33,858 nt of DNA from positions 1-33,858 of IMG/VR virus record IMGVR_UViG_3300029268_000489; one strand, written 5' to 3'. Under the pieces are notes generated by a model, which saw only the letters and a program-made list of their open reading frames with translations, made no database searches and was not told the origin of the DNA. Shown one piece after another: positions 15,622-23,671 of this stretch; the stretch's first letter is position 1; each line of letters opens with the position of its first letter. Both the position numbers and the translations under genes were made by a program. This stretch comes from a virus.

Positions 15622-18515
15622 TATTGTCCTTGCTTTAATAGTTCTTGTGCTTTCTCAACACTAATCATAGGTCTTGGATGTGTGCCATTTACCACGCTCT
15701 GTAGATATTCTTTACTAAAGCCTTTTGGTGCTTCTGCTTTTGTAGGAGTTTGAGTTTGTACAGGTTGTGTGATATTGGGTTTGCCTGTTAAACGATTAAT
15801 ATTAGGATCATCACCGGGTGTAACTCTAGCATTAGCGCCGGCTGCTCCTAGTGCCATTGCCCCGGTTAATGCAGCCGCACCTAATTTCTGTTTCCAATTC
15901 TCGTCTACATTTTCATTAGAGTTTTTCTTTGTATTAACATTGATAGCTTTACCACTACGTTCTGGATTAGGATCTTCTCTACGCTTACGTTGAGCGGCAC
16001 TAGCACGACCTTTTTTACCTAGACTGTGAGCTTTTGCTTGTGGCAAACATTTTGGTTTACCTTCTCCGGGTTCTCTAGCACAAGGACCTTTAATATTGCC
16101 TTTAGTATCCATACGAACCCATTTTTCTTTATTGAACCAATCGTGCAAACTTTCATCCGCTTGTTCAATACCTTCTAGTATAGAACTTTCATTTTTCTTT
16201 CCACCGTTGCCCCAATTGCTTGCACCTTTTTTACGACACTTTACTAATGCACCACTGGCATAAGCACTTGGCCATACTTTATAACGGCTCTTTACTTTAT
16301 AGTAGCAAGCATCTTTCTTTTCGTTCATTATCATTTCACTGAACATTGGGCCATTACAATGTGGACATTTTTCTTCCGTTATATCTTGCTCATATACATT
16401 CTTATCATACACAATACCTTCATCGTCATCGCCAATTAAATCAATAATTTTTAAGCTGTTAGTGTCACTATTATACTCTAAGTCAGGTAATCCGCGATAT
16501 TTACTCATTGGTTTTTTAGAGTCATACCATGCTTCTCTTGCAATAGAATGTAAAAATAAAATATCCATGTCATCTTCAAATATAGAAGTTTCATAACCAA
16601 GTGCTTTAAATTGTGCTACATTTTGATTAAATATTTTAGTTTGTTCTTGTTGACTTAATTGTGCCATTTGCCCTTGTGCGGCTGTTGGTACATAAGAACC
16701 TTCCCAAAATATTTCTAATGCAGTTTCACTTAATGCTTTAAGTTGTATGATGAGGTTTTTATTCAAAGGATTACGAGGTTGCATTGGAATAACCTCCCCT
16801 TCTTCTACACTTTCTTTTGGCACACAGTTGGGAACTTGTTTACCGCCCTTACTTTTCATACCTACTTGCTTATGCGTATCCCAACATTTTTCATCTAGCT
16901 GTTCTTCATTAGTATTTTTTACACAGTTAGGATATGTTTTGCCAAACATTTTCTTGTTACCCTCTTTGTGATAACCTTTCCAACAGGCTTCATCTAAATT
17001 AGTATGGTCTACGTGTGTTTCACACATACCGCAGTCTTCACATACCATTTCCATTTCAATACTTTCATTGTGCTTTTTCTTACCAGCACAATGAGCCTTT
17101 TGACTGAAACCTTTAGGATGACTACAGTTGATACTACTCTTATACTTTTGACTCCAACCTTCATCAACACCTTTTGGTTTAGCATATGCGGCTTTGTTAG
17201 TCAATAATCTGTTCTTAACATACTCTAATGCTTTGTCTAGTTTTCTATTCAACTCAACATAGTTATCTCTTGCACCATCACGTGCTAACATACTTGTATC
17301 AACACCGGCTTCAATGTTTGGTGTCAACAGACCCTTCTTATCAAGCTTTTGAACTAAGTTATCTAATATACCTTGTTTTTCAATAGCTTTATCAAGTTGG
17401 CTTAATCTTGCTTTTAGTTCAGAATGTTTCTCACCTGGCATTGCTACCATAGGGGTAGATGTAGCTCTTTGTCTAAAATTAGGTTCTCTTGCTGTGAACT
17501 TAGAAACAGTATTTTGTTTAAAATCTTTTTCCCACTGCTCTAAATCAGCTATACGTTGTTGTTCAAGTTGTTGTTTAACTTGCTGTAATGCTTCTAATGA
17601 TTTAGATTTTAGTTCATCACCCAAACTTTCTGGCAGTGGTTTATCTAACTTCTTTACATTAGGTTTACTTGGTGGATAGTAAGCTGACTTAGCTCTATTT
17701 TTTGTTCCTAATATTTGAGGATTGTTTACTCTAGGGTAAGTAGATTTGAATGTTTTTTGTTCTTCATCATCTATATTTTTTGTTAATGCATTAATAACTC
17801 TTTGTTGTGTATTTTCATCTAATTGTGTTATTAATGATTTAGCTTTTTTATATACAACATTGATATCTTCTTTGACAGTTTTTGTATCATTGGCAAACTG
17901 TTTCTTAGTTGCTTTAACAATACCACTGAAACGTTTATCAGCTTTCTTATAGTCACCTGCTAAATCAGCTTTACCTGCATCTAATGCCGCCGCTGTTTTA
18001 TATTGACTTAATTTCTCATTAGAGATTTCATCAAGTTGTTCTTCACTAACACCTTGACCTAATTGTTGTAAGTCACTTGTTAATACATCTTGCGTAACTT
18101 CACCTATACCTTTTGAAATTGTGATGCGAGAATATTTACGATCCTTACTCATAGCAACTACTTTTGATGGTTGTCCAAAATACTTAACGGTGTCACCAGT
18201 CTGTATATTTTTAATAGAAACACCACCAAGATTAACCGGCTTATCACCTGCAAAGTTACCTTGATCTCCCCATGGATCATCTATACCTTCATTAGTACCA
18301 GTTGCTAATCTATCATGGTCTGCATCACGTTTTTGTTTTTGGCTTAGTTGATACATCTTTTTAGAGTATGCAACATCGTCATCAAATGTATCATCTTCTT
18401 GTGAACGATAGCTGGAACGACTTCTGCCACTACTAGCAACGGCATTTTGGTAATCCCAATCACTGTCGTAGTTATGTGGGTTGACTTCGTTTAGACCTTT
18501 AAGAATTTTGCTCAT
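15621..18515 (-). CDS. Large modular polyprotein-like packaged protein with repeated LxE sites
   Basis: A 964-aa, mostly low-complexity protein made of short modules. It starts MSKILKGLNE (LNE 8-10). Further LDE/VDE/VEE/ILE sites at about 161-163, 232-234, 450-452, 507-509, 540-542, 570-572, 779-781 and 870-872 lie mostly at module borders. Modules: a YKTAAALDAG... helical unit after the first LDE, shared with the 353-aa protein; an INCSHPKGFSQKAHC unit (462-476); a Cys cluster VCEDCGMC (491-498); two tandem CW...PNCV units (511-532 and 544-565); a zinc-ribbon-like KCPHCNG then DACYYKVKSRYKVWPSAYASG (717-756); a DUF5872-like unit (KEKWVRMDTKGNIKGPCAREPGEG, 797-819). A hydrophobic segment lies near 878-896. 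Such units are frequent in T4-like phages of marine bacteria. I infer processing by the prohead protease into small head-packaged products. Confidence 0.75.
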   Translation of the reverse strand: MSKILKGLNEVNPHNYDSDWDYQNAVASSGRSRSSYRSQEDDTFDDDVAYSKKMYQLSQKQKRDADHDRLATGTNEGIDDPWGDQGNFAGDKPVNLGGVSIKNIQTGDTVKYFGQPSKVVAMSKDRKYSRITISKGIGEVTQDVLTSDLQQLGQGVSEEQLDEISNEKLSQYKTAAALDAGKADLAGDYKKADKRFSGIVKATKKQFANDTKTVKEDINVVYKKAKSLITQLDENTQQRVINALTKNIDDEEQKTFKSTYPRVNNPQILGTKNRAKSAYYPPSKPNVKKLDKPLPESLGDELKSKSLEALQQVKQQLEQQRIADLEQWEKDFKQNTVSKFTAREPNFRQRATSTPMVAMPGEKHSELKARLSQLDKAIEKQGILDNLVQKLDKKGLLTPNIEAGVDTSMLARDGARDNYVELNRKLDKALEYVKNRLLTNKAAYAKPKGVDEGWSQKYKSSINCSHPKGFSQKAHCAGKKKHNESIEMEMVCEDCGMCETHVDHTNLDEACWKGYHKEGNKKMFGKTYPNCVKNTNEEQLDEKCWDTHKQVGMKSKGGKQVPNCVPKESVEEGEVIPMQPRNPLNKNLIIQLKALSETALEIFWEGSYVPTAAQGQMAQLSQQEQTKIFNQNVAQFKALGYETSIFEDDMDILFLHSIAREAWYDSKKPMSKYRGLPDLEYNSDTNSLKIIDLIGDDDEGIVYDKNVYEQDITEEKCPHCNGPMFSEMIMNEKKDACYYKVKSRYKVWPSAYASGALVKCRKKGASNWGNGGKKNESSILEGIEQADESLHDWFNKEKWVRMDTKGNIKGPCAREPGEGKPKCLPQAKAHSLGKKGRASAAQRKRREDPNPERSGKAINVNTKKNSNENVDENWKQKLGAAALTGAMALGAAGANARVTPGDDPNINRLTGKPNITQPVQTQTPTKAEAPKGFSKEYLQSVVNGTHPRPMISVEKAQELLKQGQ

Positions 18516-18516
18516 A

Positions 18517-19578
18517 TTACTTTTTACTAGTTATTTTATCTACTGCACGGTCAATACCAGCCTGACGTTTTTCAATCTTAGCATCTTTCTCAAAACGACT
18601 TGCAGGTAATTTTGAATTGAATGCAGATGTAGCTACCCTAGCACCTTTTTGAAACTGTGTATTACCTTTACGGTTTGCCATATCACCGGCTGCTGATTTT
18701 ACATAACTTCCTAATGCTTGCGGGCTTAACTCGTCAAGTTGACTTTCACCCATCTCACCATTAGTCATAGCACCAGTAGTGCCTAAACTTTCAGTAGCAC
18801 CTTGCTTACTATATGCATCAATCATTTGCCTAATATAGAAATTATAAAAACCACGACGGCTATTGTATTCTCTATCTCCTAGTACAGTCTTTAGTGCCTT
18901 TACAGCATCACCTACTTCTGCACCACGCATTATTTTTAATGCGTCAGTAACAAGTGAGTCACCTCTTTGATTGTTTTCTGTAACACTTCGTAGTTGTTTA
19001 CCTTCTAGGTATTCACGTACTGTGTTTAGATAGTCATTGGCTTTGATAATCTTTTCTTGTACCCAGCCTTCTAAGCCTTCTTCTTCACTAACACTTCTTA
19101 CGATGTTATAGATTTTCTCAGCGTTCTTACCTGCACTGAATAAATCACTCACAGCCATTTCTACTTCGTGGTCTGTTCTATCTTTATCGTGTGATATAAA
19201 ACCTGTCTTTACACTACGCCCTTGACCTGGCACAACGATTAAGTCTTGTTCGCTTAAGTCAGCTTCATTGACTGGTGGAGTTGGCTTTTGAGGTTGCTTG
19301 CTCATAGAAGCTTTCATTTCTTCTCTAGTTTTACCGTATTTCTTTTGAAATTCAGCTGGCTTCATAGTCTGTAAGTCATACGCTAAATCTTTCATTGCGG
19401 CTTCGTTTAAGCTATTAGCAAATGGCTTGCTAGTTTTCTTACCTTTAAGTAGGTTGCCTACTTTATTGCCACCGTAAACACTTGGGTTACGACTTTGCAT
19501 TTTGACGAAACCGTGTTCTGTAGGTGCTATTGAACCTGCTGTTGTACTTGTTTCTTGGATAATTTGACTGATTTTCAT
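18517..19578 (-). CDS. Modular packaged protein, 353 aa, with LxE sites
   Basis: The N-terminus MKISQIIQE ends in IQE (7-9) and is followed by a Thr/Ser-rich segment. Modules: AAMKDLAYDLQTMKPAEFQKKYGKTREEM after LNE (57-59); a helical unit about 112-195 (DLIVVPGQGRSVKTGFISHDKDRTDHEVEM and an EEGLEGWVQEKIIKANDYL segment) after VNE (103-105); a unit 207-258; and, after LDE (281-283), SPQALGSYVKSAAGDMANRKG, which is the same unit as after the first LDE of the 964-aa protein. It has no enzyme motif. It is expected to be carried in the head. A GATAAATAC late promoter lies about 20 bases upstream of the ATG (19578), with GGGATCC as a possible ribosome site. Confidence 0.75.
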   Translation of the reverse strand: MKISQIIQETSTTAGSIAPTEHGFVKMQSRNPSVYGGNKVGNLLKGKKTSKPFANSLNEAAMKDLAYDLQTMKPAEFQKKYGKTREEMKASMSKQPQKPTPPVNEADLSEQDLIVVPGQGRSVKTGFISHDKDRTDHEVEMAVSDLFSAGKNAEKIYNIVRSVSEEEGLEGWVQEKIIKANDYLNTVREYLEGKQLRSVTENNQRGDSLVTDALKIMRGAEVGDAVKALKTVLGDREYNSRRGFYNFYIRQMIDAYSKQGATESLGTTGAMTNGEMGESQLDELSPQALGSYVKSAAGDMANRKGNTQFQKGARVATSAFNSKLPASRFEKDAKIEKRQAGIDRAVDKITSKK

Positions 19579-19598
19579 ATGGGATCCCGTTTGATGTA

Positions 19599-19607
19599 GT
19601 ATTTATC
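19599..19607 (-). promoter_or_regulatory. T4-like late promoter motif GATAAATAC, inside a small inverted repeat
   Basis: On the minus strand TTTTGATAAATAC precedes the 353-aa gene. The motif is part of GTATTT-TGAT-AAATAC (19599-19614), a 6-bp inverted repeat. It would drive the block of packaged-protein genes. Confidence 0.6.
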
Positions 19608-19628
19608 AAAATACCATAATATGGAAAC

Positions 19629-21848
19629 TTAAGAGATTTTGCCTGATGGCTTTGCTGTTGGAGGAATACCAGCTCTAGTTGTGAGCCAGCCGAACGCTTT
19701 TGCATTCTTTTTGATACTATATGGATTAACATCTACTGTTAATGCTGTCTTAAAACGTGGGTCGTTTTTCTGTTTTTCGCTTGGAATGTAGCCAGACGCT
19801 TCATTAATCGGCTGTTTTAATATCTCAATGACTTTATCTGCGGCATCTTTTATTGCTTGGTCATATCCCATTTCATCTGCTTCTTCGCTAGATTTACCTA
19901 AGAACGGTTTAAGCATACTCTTAGCAACATCCAACATTACTTTTTTCTCGTCGGGATGATTGTATATTCGTTGTAATTGGCTTTCACGTTGGAAATAACT
20001 AGACCAACCAATAGCATCAGCTAATCCTTGTATATCGTATCGTCTATGTTGTAGTGTTGGATTACGATTATCAAACATCTTATGTTGTTTAATAATACGT
20101 GGATCTAACACAACTCCTTGTGTTGGTTCATTGTAAGCAATCCAACCACCACCGTCGTCATACACACTGGTAAAGCCTAAATCACGCAATACTTTATTCC
20201 AACGAACAACATTAGTTTCATCATTTTGTCCTAGTCTACTTAAGCAGTCATAGATAAACCAGTATGGTGTACCATCGTATTCATCTTCTTCACTTGCTTG
20301 TTGTATTACTTCTTCAGGGCAATATTGACTTAATACTTGTTTTAGTTTAGCAAGATCAACTTTAGTTTGTTTAGTCATTTCGCCTGAACGGTTATACTGA
20401 AACAACTGTAGATAGGGGAAGTTATCTCCCCAAGGCAATGATTCATCACGGTCAGCCATTTGCATAAAATATCTTAATGGATAAAAGTAAATGCCTTTGG
20501 GGGTGTCTTCACTAACAGCCGCACGTGGATTAATACCTAACTTGGGCTCCATAGTCATACTAACAGCCCAGTTATCTTTATCATCAATATTATCTTCGGC
20601 GTAATTAATAAGGTCATATTTTCCAGAGCCACTTTTTCTATTCTGTTCTGGGTTTCTACGTGCTTCTTCTACGTCTTTTTTTATCTTACTCAATTCGTAG
20701 ATAACTTTGTTGCCGGTGTCTGCACGGAACGCTTTAAATCCCCAAGACTTGGCATAGCGTTGAACTAATCTATCATACAAGCTGGATCTACTTTCTGCAT
20801 TCTGTCCTTGTTCAACTTCTTTACTGGCTGAAAAGATTACACGATTAGGCTTATACTTTTTAATAAATGTTTGAATAGCACTTAACACAGTGGCAAATAC
20901 ACGTTGTGCATCACCTTCGCCTGTGACTTCCTGGCTATTGTTTCTATAGAATTCAACACTCCAGGCTTCCTCTTTTGAATCTTTACTGACTCCCTTGTTG
21001 AACATAATACTTAGAAAGGTGTTGTCATCTAATCGTGCTATTGCGTCTACATCACCGTAGTCACCCTTTTCCCATCTAAGTATTTTATAAGGTTTATCAA
21101 ATGCTTCATTGACCTCATCATTGATAGGCTGATACATCGTTTCGATAGTTAACTTCTCACTATGTAATTTGTCACGCAAATCATATAACTTAGTGATGTA
21201 ACCCTGTACTCTTAATGCTTTATATGCTAGATTCTCAGGACCAAACTCACCACCTTTATCTAGTCCAGCTTGACGATAACGTTTGATAGTTTGTAATACT
21301 TGTTTTACTTTACTTAATTTCTTTGACTTTAATGCATATTCTGCTAGTTTTAATAACTTTTCATATTTCTGTTTAGTAGCAGTTTGGTCTAAATTACTTC
21401 TACGTTTAGTAGGAATTCTAAGCCACTTGTCTTTTAATATGCTGTATTCGCCTAAACTAATTACAGGTTCGTTGCTATCTTGCACATACAATTCTACTGG
21501 AATTCCGTGAACTTTAATGTTGTGTGAATCATTGTATATTGTTTTTTTAGCGTGAAATAGCTCTTGGTATATCTCATCGTCTGGATACTGACTTAAATCA
21601 ACTAATATATGTAAGTCTAAGTCGCTGTTGGGCGTATAGCTGTAAGCCGCATTAGATCCGGATATAGTTATATCTTTAACATCTAAATCTTTAATGCCTA
21701 ACTCTTGCAAAAAATCTTGTGCTATAACTTTTAATTGATCGGATACGTCAGCTTGTAGGTAAGTGCCACGAAATAACTTTGGGTTAAGTTGGTCGTGAAA
21801 TGTGATTGCATCCGACATTTTAAATGAGTCGAGTTCTTTTAAGTCCAT
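19629..21848 (-). CDS. Modular protein: pol-beta nucleotidyltransferase, GNAT-like and ART-PolyVal-like domains
   Basis: A 739-aa protein. Near residues 62-78 it has the pol-beta superfamily signature G-S-(x)n-D-L-D (GSNAAYSYTPNSDLDLH), with VELYV further on. A helical region follows (about 160-230), then VNEA at 246-249, then a GNAT-like domain (255-390) shared with the 447-aa protein (TGEGDAQRVFATVLSAIQTF, IFSASKE, SRSSLYDRL). After VEEAR (393) comes a domain with GIYFYPLRYFMQ, LPWGDNFPYLQLFQ, VLRDLGFTSVYDDGGGWIAYNEPTQGVVLD, resembling ART domains of phage polyvalent proteins. The C-terminal module starts at INEASGYIPSEKQ. ATG 21848 is chosen because a TAAATAC motif sits three bases upstream, as before the phosphoesterase; ATG 21875 or 21818 are possible. 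Multi-domain injected effector is the likely role. Confidence 0.72.
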   Translation of the reverse strand: MDLKELDSFKMSDAITFHDQLNPKLFRGTYLQADVSDQLKVIAQDFLQELGIKDLDVKDITISGSNAAYSYTPNSDLDLHILVDLSQYPDDEIYQELFHAKKTIYNDSHNIKVHGIPVELYVQDSNEPVISLGEYSILKDKWLRIPTKRRSNLDQTATKQKYEKLLKLAEYALKSKKLSKVKQVLQTIKRYRQAGLDKGGEFGPENLAYKALRVQGYITKLYDLRDKLHSEKLTIETMYQPINDEVNEAFDKPYKILRWEKGDYGDVDAIARLDDNTFLSIMFNKGVSKDSKEEAWSVEFYRNNSQEVTGEGDAQRVFATVLSAIQTFIKKYKPNRVIFSASKEVEQGQNAESRSSLYDRLVQRYAKSWGFKAFRADTGNKVIYELSKIKKDVEEARRNPEQNRKSGSGKYDLINYAEDNIDDKDNWAVSMTMEPKLGINPRAAVSEDTPKGIYFYPLRYFMQMADRDESLPWGDNFPYLQLFQYNRSGEMTKQTKVDLAKLKQVLSQYCPEEVIQQASEEDEYDGTPYWFIYDCLSRLGQNDETNVVRWNKVLRDLGFTSVYDDGGGWIAYNEPTQGVVLDPRIIKQHKMFDNRNPTLQHRRYDIQGLADAIGWSSYFQRESQLQRIYNHPDEKKVMLDVAKSMLKPFLGKSSEEADEMGYDQAIKDAADKVIEILKQPINEASGYIPSEKQKNDPRFKTALTVDVNPYSIKKNAKAFGWLTTRAGIPPTAKPSGKIS

Positions 21849-21851
21849 AGT

Positions 21852-21858
21852 GTATTTA
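21852..21858 (-). promoter_or_regulatory. Late-promoter-like TAAATAC three bases before the ATG
   Basis: The minus strand reads GCTAAATACACT then ATG (21848). Match to the window's late motif is partial (GCTAAATAC for GATAAATAC). The spacing to the start codon is the same as at 23520. Confidence 0.35.
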
Positions 21859-21896
21859 GCTGTTAACAAATACAAATGAAAAAGAGCTGAATTATG

Positions 21897-22613
21897 TTAA
21901 TTCCAGTATTTAGATGAGTCTAAACTATCCCAATATTGTTTATTATTACGATTAATGAAATTCTTTACTACATATTTACCCATACCAAAATATCCCATCT
22001 TTTTAAATCTACGACTATCTTGACCACAGTGATGTTTTATTATTCTGAACTTTTTTGGACTATATTTTCTGGACAAAAAGAAATCTTCGCTTGTTACTAA
22101 GTTTTCAGGGAAGCCACCGTATTCATCAAATTTATCTTTGCGGGTTAGCATAAACGCTCCAACTGCGAAAGGACTAAAGAATTTTAATGTGTGATTGATT
22201 AAGTTAAATGCAGTGAATCCAATCTTTGCCCTTGGATCTTTATCATAAGATTTAATATTCAATCCTACAAGATCCAAGTTTATTGATTCCATTTTATTGA
22301 CAGCATCATGAATTACCGTATCCTTAAAGAAACGAACATCGGCGTCAATAAACAATATATACGGAGTAGTGACTAATCGTGCTCCATTGTTCTTGGCAAC
22401 GGATACAGGGCCGCCTTCAATGATTTCTACATTCAATAAATAACTGTTATCTTTTATCACTTGTCTAGTATTGTCAGTACTACAATCAGCAATGATAATT
22501 CTAGTGTTACCTATGTTTTGTGAGCGTAGTGAATTGAACAAATGATGAATATAATTTTCTTCATTCTTACAAGGGACTACGATAGTTATTTTATCACTTA
22601 TTGTTTTTTGCAT
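21897..22613 (-). CDS. Glycosyltransferase family 2 (GT-A)
   Basis: A 238-aa GT-A enzyme: ITIVVPCKNEENYI near the N-terminus is the GT2 nucleotide-binding strand, IIIADCSTDNTRQ the following loop, and FIDADVRF near residue 92 the DxD motif that holds the metal and nucleotide-sugar. The C-terminal half (AVGAFMLTRKDKFDEYGGFPENLVTSEDFFLSRK) has the acceptor-side GGF...ED motif. It is complete, cytoplasmic, and without a membrane anchor. It may glycosylate virion proteins, modified DNA bases or host glycans; the sequence does not tell which. It lies behind the phosphoesterase gene, with a weak late-promoter-like ATTAAATAC (22657-22649) overlapping that gene's stop. Confidence 0.85.
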   Translation of the reverse strand: MQKTISDKITIVVPCKNEENYIHHLFNSLRSQNIGNTRIIIADCSTDNTRQVIKDNSYLLNVEIIEGGPVSVAKNNGARLVTTPYILFIDADVRFFKDTVIHDAVNKMESINLDLVGLNIKSYDKDPRAKIGFTAFNLINHTLKFFSPFAVGAFMLTRKDKFDEYGGFPENLVTSEDFFLSRKYSPKKFRIIKHHCGQDSRRFKKMGYFGMGKYVVKNFINRNNKQYWDSLDSSKYWN

Positions 22614-22652
22614 TCTGCTATAACCTTAAAATTGTCAAACTTCAGTTTGTAT

Positions 22653-23516
22653 TTAATTGTACTTAAAGCCTGTTGGCAAGAGTGCTGGTCTTGGAATGTC
22701 AGTTCTATCCGTCCCGGCACGTCTTTTGAGTCGTGCATATGAACTGCTAGTATTATCAGTATCCACATCGTCCTTCTCCTTAGTCCAAGTAACTATTTCC
22801 CAACGACCGTCGTGATGTTCTACAAGTGCTGTACAACTTTCAACCCAGTCACCGTCATTCATGTATGTGACACCATCTATAATTTTTATTTCTGCGTGGT
22901 GTATATGTCCACAAATAACTCCATCAAAACCTCGCTTCTTACAATATGCCGCTAGATTTTTTTCAAACTGAAACATAAAATCTATGGCTTTTTTTACTTT
23001 GTGTTTAAGGTATTTGCTAAGACTAAAGTACCCAAAACCAAAACGATGACGTATCCAATTGAATTTGCTATTAAGCGATAAAATGAAATCATATGCTTTG
23101 TCTCCTAAAAAACTTATCCACGGGGCTAATCTTGTTATACCATCAAACAAGTCACCGTGTGTTACTAAATAGTGCTTACCATCAGCACCTATATGTTCTA
23201 TTTGATTGTGAATTTCTACTAAGCCAAAACTGAATCCATATGGAATCATAGGTCTTAAAAATTCATCATGATTGCCTGCTACATATATTACTTTAGTTCC
23301 TCGTTTAGCATGACCCAAAACTCTACGAACAACATTGGTGTGACTTTGTTTCCACCGCCATTTGTTTTGTTGTATTCTCCAAGCATCAATAATATCACCT
23401 ACAAGATACAATGTATCACATGTATTATGTTTTAAAAAATTATTTAATTTATCTGCTTTACTATCTCTAGTACCAAGATGCACATCACTGATAAAGATAG
23501 AACGATATGTTTTCAT
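22653..23516 (-). CDS. LpxH-like calcineurin-type phosphoesterase
   Basis: A 287-aa metallophosphoesterase with all five family motifs: SDVHLG at about residue 9, GDIIDAW, GNHDE, THGDLFD and GHIHHAEI. This order and spacing fit the LpxH / UDP-2,3-diacylglucosamine pyrophosphatase branch. Family members hydrolyse the pyrophosphate of UDP-linked lipid A precursors or other nucleotide diphosphates; the phage substrate is unknown. The start at 23516 is fixed because the first motif begins nine residues in; a longer in-frame start at 23564 would run through the promoter region. There is no ribosome site: the late promoter motif lies three bases before the ATG. An isolated transcription unit preceded by a terminator. 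Confidence 0.85.
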   Translation of the reverse strand: MKTYRSIFISDVHLGTRDSKADKLNNFLKHNTCDTLYLVGDIIDAWRIQQNKWRWKQSHTNVVRRVLGHAKRGTKVIYVAGNHDEFLRPMIPYGFSFGLVEIHNQIEHIGADGKHYLVTHGDLFDGITRLAPWISFLGDKAYDFILSLNSKFNWIRHRFGFGYFSLSKYLKHKVKKAIDFMFQFEKNLAAYCKKRGFDGVICGHIHHAEIKIIDGVTYMNDGDWVESCTALVEHHDGRWEIVTWTKEKDDVDTDNTSSSYARLKRRAGTDRTDIPRPALLPTGFKYN

Positions 23517-23519
23517 CTT

Positions 23520-23528
23520 GTATTTATT
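23520..23528 (-). promoter_or_regulatory. T4-like late promoter AATAAATAC with upstream iterons
   Basis: The minus strand reads CCAAATAAATACAAG then ATG (23516). Eight bases upstream lie two TTGTCACA-type iterons. With T4 spacing, transcription would begin at or next to the start codon. Confidence 0.55.
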
Positions 23529-23536
23529 TGGAATAT

Positions 23537-23555
23537 TGTGACAAATATGTGACAA
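23537..23555. repeat. Two TGTGACAA iterons, 11-bp period
   Basis: TGTGACAA at 23537-23544 and 23548-23555, with start-to-start distance 11 bp, so both face the same side of the helix. On the minus strand they read TTGTCACA and lie immediately upstream of the late promoter of the phosphoesterase gene and just after the terminator. A second set is at 24382-24411. Confidence 0.6.
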
Positions 23556-23564
23556 TATAACCAT

Positions 23565-23589
23565 TAAAAAGAGCCCTTTTGAGGCCCTT
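23565..23589 (-). terminator. Rho-independent terminator of the coiled-coil protein gene
   Basis: On the minus strand AAGGGCC, a 7-base loop and GGCTCTT form a 7-bp stem with one G-U pair, followed by a T-run. It lies about 80 bases after the stop of the 215-aa gene and separates it from the phosphoesterase unit. Confidence 0.75.
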
Positions 23590-23671
23590 AGTACTGGTTA
23601 CGCAAATCCAGCGACACGCTATTTTGTGTCCGATTTAAAAAGGGTTGATAGCCAGCCTTTAACGCTGGTTA
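23590..23671 (-). other. Gene-free segment with two further hairpins (structured 3' UTR)
   Basis: Between the stop of the 215-aa gene and its terminator the minus strand can form CCAGC-7-GCTGG (23668-23652) and GACAC-8-GTGTC (23630-23613). Neither has a T-run. The segment could stabilise the 3' end of the mRNA or be a small RNA released from it. No tRNA cloverleaf is seen. Confidence 0.35.

Noticed and set aside
19487-19732. Minus-strand frame of 81 aa between the 353-aa and 739-aa genes
   Set aside because: It overlaps both real genes in another frame, covers the late promoter and has a composition typical of a shadow frame.
22653-23564. Longer start (23564) of the phosphoesterase
   Set aside because: It would translate the iterons and late promoter, and the family's first motif starts nine residues after the ATG at 23516.
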